Part shown: in pieces, positions 60,707-64,000 of the stretch
Numbering within the stretch: position 1 is the first letter of the stretch
How the letters are laid out: every line of letters starts with the position of its first letter
NCBI GenBank assembly: GCA_028752905.1
Contig: JAQNBH010000002.1
Location: 19,314,430 to 19,378,429 of the forward strand
Reading direction: 5' to 3'
DNA: 64,000 nt
Source: Cladorhizidae sp. MBARI D1340-BT2
Taxonomy: Eukaryota > Porifera > Demospongiae > Poecilosclerida > Cladorhizidae
The notes under the pieces: generated by a model
Seen by the model: only the letters and a program-made list of their open reading frames with translations
Told to the model about the DNA's origin: nothing
The model's database searches: none
Translations under genes and position numbers: made by a program

Positions 60707-61444
60707 TATCAGTTGTGGGCAGAGCAGCTACAAGTAAACACAGCAGAGCTGCAAGATATTAGATTACGCAATGGCCATGTACACCAAAAAGGAAATTAAC
60801 ACGCTATGTCCATGGCCAGACTTAATCAAATTTCTTGTGGGTAAGGATCCTCCGTATATCTACCCAACTAACTAGAGGGAACGGCAAACGATTGGACTGT
60901 TTCTAAGCAGAGCCCTGGAGATGTCAAGTGTGGACATCCCATCTGCAAATGCATGCTAAATATAGCGCGCTAAAGTGATTAGTGTTTCTCCGCGACAAAA
61001 GTCGCTATCGTCGTTACGGACAATTAAAATGTGCGCGTGAAAAGTCGCTATCGGCCCTGGTCAGCCAATAACAAAAATCGAGTCCCAATTCAATCCTGCG
61101 TGTAATCATATACTAAAAAGTTTATTTTTAATTTTTATCCCCAAAGATAGGGAAATCCTGTGGGATAGCTTCAAACATAAACAAAAAATTAGTGAGTTGG
61201 TGCGTGTGTGTGTGTGTGTGTTTAGAGGTCACTGGAGGGCACACCAGCTTCAATGCACTCCTCCAACAGCGTGTGTGTATCTCGGCTAGTAGAAAATAAA
61301 TGCAACTACACAATCACAGTCATGCATACCACAGGCAAAGCAGGTCAGTGCACACAAGCACGCATCACCTACCCACTTACGCATGCGGACACACACACAT
61401 GGGAATAACCCACCAAGTAGTATATATCACATTACCACACTCAC
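60707..61444. other. Intronic DNA without recognised gene
   Basis: It contains the direct repeat AAAAGTCGCTATCG (about 60,998 and 61,040) and a (TG)n tract at 61,206-61,220. From about 61,300 it becomes homologous to the DNA downstream of the other linker exons. Confidence 0.5.
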
Positions 61445-61527
61445 CTCTTGATCTGATCTCTCAATGCCAGAAGCTGCACATGAGTCCAGTGCTTGCTTGT
61501 CTCCAGTCCAAGGTGAATCATTGGAAT
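61445..61527 (-). CDS. Linker exon F (83 nt), after the N-terminal exon
   Basis: The acceptor TTGACCAG precedes 61,527 and the donor GAG|GTGAGT follows 61,445. Phase 1 to 0. It encodes SNDSPWTGDKQALDSCAA, then SGIERSDQE, diverged from B-E but the same length. It links the N-terminal domain exon, which ends in phase 1, to ankyrin exon E, which starts in phase 0. Confidence 0.72.
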
Positions 61528-62132
61528 CTGGTCAAGTCATGCACACACATTGTGGTGTTATTAGCACACTTCACTCAAGCAATTCATCACCTATATATAC
61601 ATCTACCAGGGTTAAGGAGTCCCCAGGTAATCTTCCCCAAGGGTTAGCTATCAAGTGGGAGGGTTGGGAATGACTGTGACCATGGAACTGAGGTCTCGAG
61701 TGCCATTCTCTCCCTGGCACAAAGAGAGGCTTGCTTAAAATTCGTATAATGATTAGTGTATATATGATTTAACAAGGCCAAGGGTCATCTGCTTGTGGTC
61801 TACATCTACATGGGTATGCTTCTGTTTCTATTTTGAACCAGTCAATTGGATAAATAAAACATCTTTGTTCATGCATCCCTGTCTGTCAATCTCTCATGGC
61901 CAGTAAAGTTTGTTAAGCCTCATAGACACTGTATGAAGTCACTCATTACTGGCCTGGACAATAATGGCTAGCCACAGGTTTCTATGTCAGCAGTGAGTTA
62001 GTAACAGGTCACTGTTTTTCCACATAGAGACATGTAGCTGTGCCCAAAAGGATCTTAGCTTCCATAATGATCTCATCACCACAGAGAGAATGTCATGCAA
62101 ATGTCTAAAACAATATAATTATGTGAGCATAC

Positions 62133-62963
62133 CTTGGTCATGGTGGATGTCTTCAATACAGCTGCCTACTGATATCTGCAACACTCTGGCGTTATTGTAA
62201 CGAAGACGCTGAAGTTTACTGATTTGTTCCCACGACAACGGAAATAATAAATTCATTAGAGAAATTGGAAGGTGAAAAAGAACACAAATACAGCCGGGCT
62301 CAACGCCTTCTAATGGGAATACGTACACCTCAATTTTCAAAATTTCACAGATGTCATCTTGTAGAGTATCAAGATGGTGCATTCGACAATCTTTATAAGC
62401 GTTGTCCAGTTTAACATAAACAGTGACATGCTCAAGACCCATCCCAAGACCAAGTGGGCAGTAGACGACTCTACGGCCTAAATATATTTTAAACTCCTTC
62501 TCATATTCATTAAGGGTGCACATTCCTTCCTCATAATCCAGAGACTCAAATGTCAACTTGAGGAGTTTGAAATTGAAGAATGAGCAATGATCGGTTATGA
62601 ATTCCATAAACTTGGTTACCCTGCAACCGGTGTCCTTATCGTTGCTAATAATTGTGTCAATCTTTTCAAATATTGTAGACAAGTTGGATGAGCGTGTCAT
62701 CCAATTTATTCTATTAATATTTGTGCTGGGCTCCAAGAGAAACTTTTGAAATTTACAGAGGACCCTTAAATACATTAGATACATTTTATTAGAATCCCTC
62801 CTGAGTTTTCTTTCAGTTAATACTGGCTTTCCATCTAAGGCTAGATGCCGAGCGGGAAATGATAGAGGAGTCGGTGTAACTCCCGCAGATAGAGTAAAGG
62901 GTGTGGCTGCTATGGACTGAGTGCCAGGTATGGACTTTTCGAAACTTGAACGAGTTGGTAGAC
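62133..62963 (-). CDS. N-terminal conserved-domain exon of the ankyrin gene
   Basis: 831 nt, phase 1 to 1. The acceptor TTCTTCTTAG precedes 62,963 and the donor CAAG|GTATGC follows 62,133. About 277 residues. The first 60 or so are S/T/P-rich. A helical-looking region follows (MYLMYLRVLCKFQKFLLEP), then EYEKEFKIYLGRRVVYCPLG, VYVFPLEGVEPGCICVLFHL and LLFPLSWEQISKLQ. This layout (a YE..FK.Y..RR block, then VE.GC, then FPLS..Q) resembles the region ahead of ankyrin repeats in predicted sponge proteins I recall; I know no named Pfam family for it. Cytoplasmic by appearance: no signal peptide or membrane segment in this exon. Upstream exons must lie beyond the window. Confidence 0.75.
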
Positions 62964-63369
62964 CTAAGAAGAATGTCAGAGAATAAAACAATTATCAAAA
63001 CTGCACAGCAATGAGCTCTATATACAGTACAAGTCAAATTAACATTCCATTTCTGTTATCTTGACAGTAGCTTAACTCCAACCATATGAAAAAAGCAAAC
63101 TAGAAAAACGTTAAAAATCTTTAAAAAAAGGAGGGGGAGATTTTTCCCTCTTCTATCTTTTTTAGTTTTAAGATTACATTCATCCGTGTCCATCACGGTA
63201 AATTTAAAAAAGAAAAACGCACAGTACATCCACAATCACTGGCAATGCATTTTACAAAATGCATCTGACTCATGAATCATCTGAATAAAAGTCTATATGC
63301 ACAGCAATACATAAGACAGACGAAAGTTTCACATGCCTAGTCTTGAGAGTTCAGACCCAGCAATCGGGT
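62964..63369. other. Intron upstream of the N-terminal exon
   Basis: AT-rich with A/T homopolymers (63,110-63,170). No exon or gene recognised. Confidence 0.5.
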
Positions 63370-63780
63370 AGCTATAGCCCTACATCTCAATTGAAGTACT
63401 GATGCCTAGGTGTAACATGGATGTGCAGTGCCACTTTTATGAGCAACACACTACATTTGCTGGCTCTATCAATCAAAGAGGTCTTTCACACAAGAGTCAC
63501 ATAATTATTGTCAATAGCAGCCTCCCCATTCTGCAAACATCCTTATACTCCTTGATTCAGGTATCAAACCTCTTCATTATTTCTCTAATATACACATTCC
63601 CACAATTGCATGGAATCCTATACACAACCAATGATTTCATGGTAGTATTTAATTTATCTTTGACACTGGTAAGCAGAGATCTTAATGTCAAAACATGATT
63701 TAAAAACAACTTTGATATTAAATTTTCCACACACAGTTCTGATATCTTCACTCATTCCAGCCACATAGCGGATGATGATT
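63370..63780 (-). pseudogene. Penelope-like element remnant with GIY-YIG endonuclease
   Basis: Read minus from 63,780: YVAGMSEDIRTVCGKFNIKV, a frameshift, LRSLLTSVKDKL, VVYRIPCNCGNVYIREI, a stop, then IKEYKDVCRMGRL. After further stops come DRASKCSVLLIKVALHIHVT and VTPRHQYFN. The order of VYRIPC.CG..YIGET and LKEHK matches the C-terminal GIY-YIG domain of Penelope-like retroelements. In the signature the expected G after YI is R. 5'-truncated at about 63,780 and broken by several stops; not functional. Confidence 0.8.
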
Positions 63781-64000
63781 AAGGGGGGAGGGAATTCATC
63801 TTTTCAGTTTTACTTTTTTTCCCTCTTCCTTCCCTCGCTGGTTCCGTGAGCCGAGCGGATGAACAGTATTGGGTGACCGTTGTTAGGAAATACTCAAGAG
63901 AGATAATCAGTCTGTTTACCTTGTGTGATGGTCACTTTTTTGGCTCTTTTATAGAGCAGGATTTCATAGAGGGTAGAACAGGGGTGGCAGCTGCCACCAC
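63781..64000. other. Right-edge DNA without recognised feature
   Basis: Pyrimidine-rich DNA (63,790-63,840), then unremarkable sequence to the window edge. Nothing recognised. Confidence 0.4.

Larger units (their letters stand above)
28229..62963 (-). other. Gene model: modular ankyrin-repeat gene, 15 exons, minus strand
   Basis: Order of transcription: 62,133-62,963 (N-terminal domain), 61,445-61,527, then ankyrin exon E, D, C, B and A. After E, D, C and B comes a 42-nt micro-exon and an 83-nt linker exon. All exons have AG acceptors and GT donors, except one GC donor, and all phases fit: ankyrin 0 to 1, micro-exon 1 to 1, linker 1 to 0. The exons sum to 5,268 nt (1,756 codons), open throughout. 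The first exon starts in phase 1 and the last ends in phase 1, so upstream and downstream exons lie outside or were not found. That all modules are joined in one mRNA is inference; alternative splicing of modules or several adjacent genes are possible. Confidence 0.65.

Overview
This window is eukaryotic and animal-like. It has spliced genes with GT-AG introns, a huge satellite array, and remnants of hAT, Merlin, piggyBac, Penelope-like and Ty3/gypsy-like elements. The ankyrin repeats and the N-terminal domain at 62.1-63.0 kb resemble predicted proteins I recall from demosponge genomes, so a sponge (Porifera, Demospongiae) is my best guess at moderate confidence. No bacterial-type operon, rRNA, tRNA or CRISPR array was seen.

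Layout. 1-24,250: an uninterrupted satellite of about 42-bp and 38-bp monomers with nested higher-order repeats, including an exact 4,874-bp duplication. 24,251-27,466: a decayed hAT transposon inserted in the satellite. 27,467-28,177: the rest of the satellite. 28,229-62,963: one apparent multi-exon gene on the minus strand. 63.37-63.78 kb: a Penelope-like element remnant. Both ends of the window are open: the satellite runs off the left edge, and the 5' end of the gene lies beyond the right edge.

The gene. Read on the minus strand it has an N-terminal domain exon (62,133-62,963), an 83-nt linker exon, then five tandem modules. Each module is an ankyrin exon (628-937 nt, phase 0 to 1), followed in four of them by a 42-nt micro-exon (phase 1 to 1) and an 83-nt linker exon (phase 1 to 0). 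Every ankyrin/micro-exon/linker module is a multiple of three, so modules can be added, lost or skipped without a frameshift. The 15 exons sum to 5,268 nt. The DNA carrying the modules is a tandem segmental duplication of about 8 kb (about 36.06-44.25, 44.25-52.23 and 52.23-56.1 kb), with older diverged copies at 28-33 kb and 61-62 kb.

Satellite and gene are connected. Just downstream of the 5' splice site of each ankyrin exon (B, C, D, E), the intron holds one satellite-like monomer (near 32,130, 39,010, 47,190 and 55,185). At the same place after ankyrin exon A this monomer has become the array of more than 25 kb. The simplest reading is that the satellite arose by amplification of an intronic single-copy sequence of this duplicated gene.

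Mobile elements in the introns: a TTAA-flanked piggyBac-type MITE (33,966-34,838); a Ty3/gypsy-like element lacking reverse transcriptase, copied passively with the 8-kb unit; a 741-bp foldback hairpin (56,487-57,227); a Merlin element with about 100-bp inverted repeats and a perfect 8-bp target duplication (58,053-59,545); and a core-deleted piggyBac-like gene (59,925-60,706).
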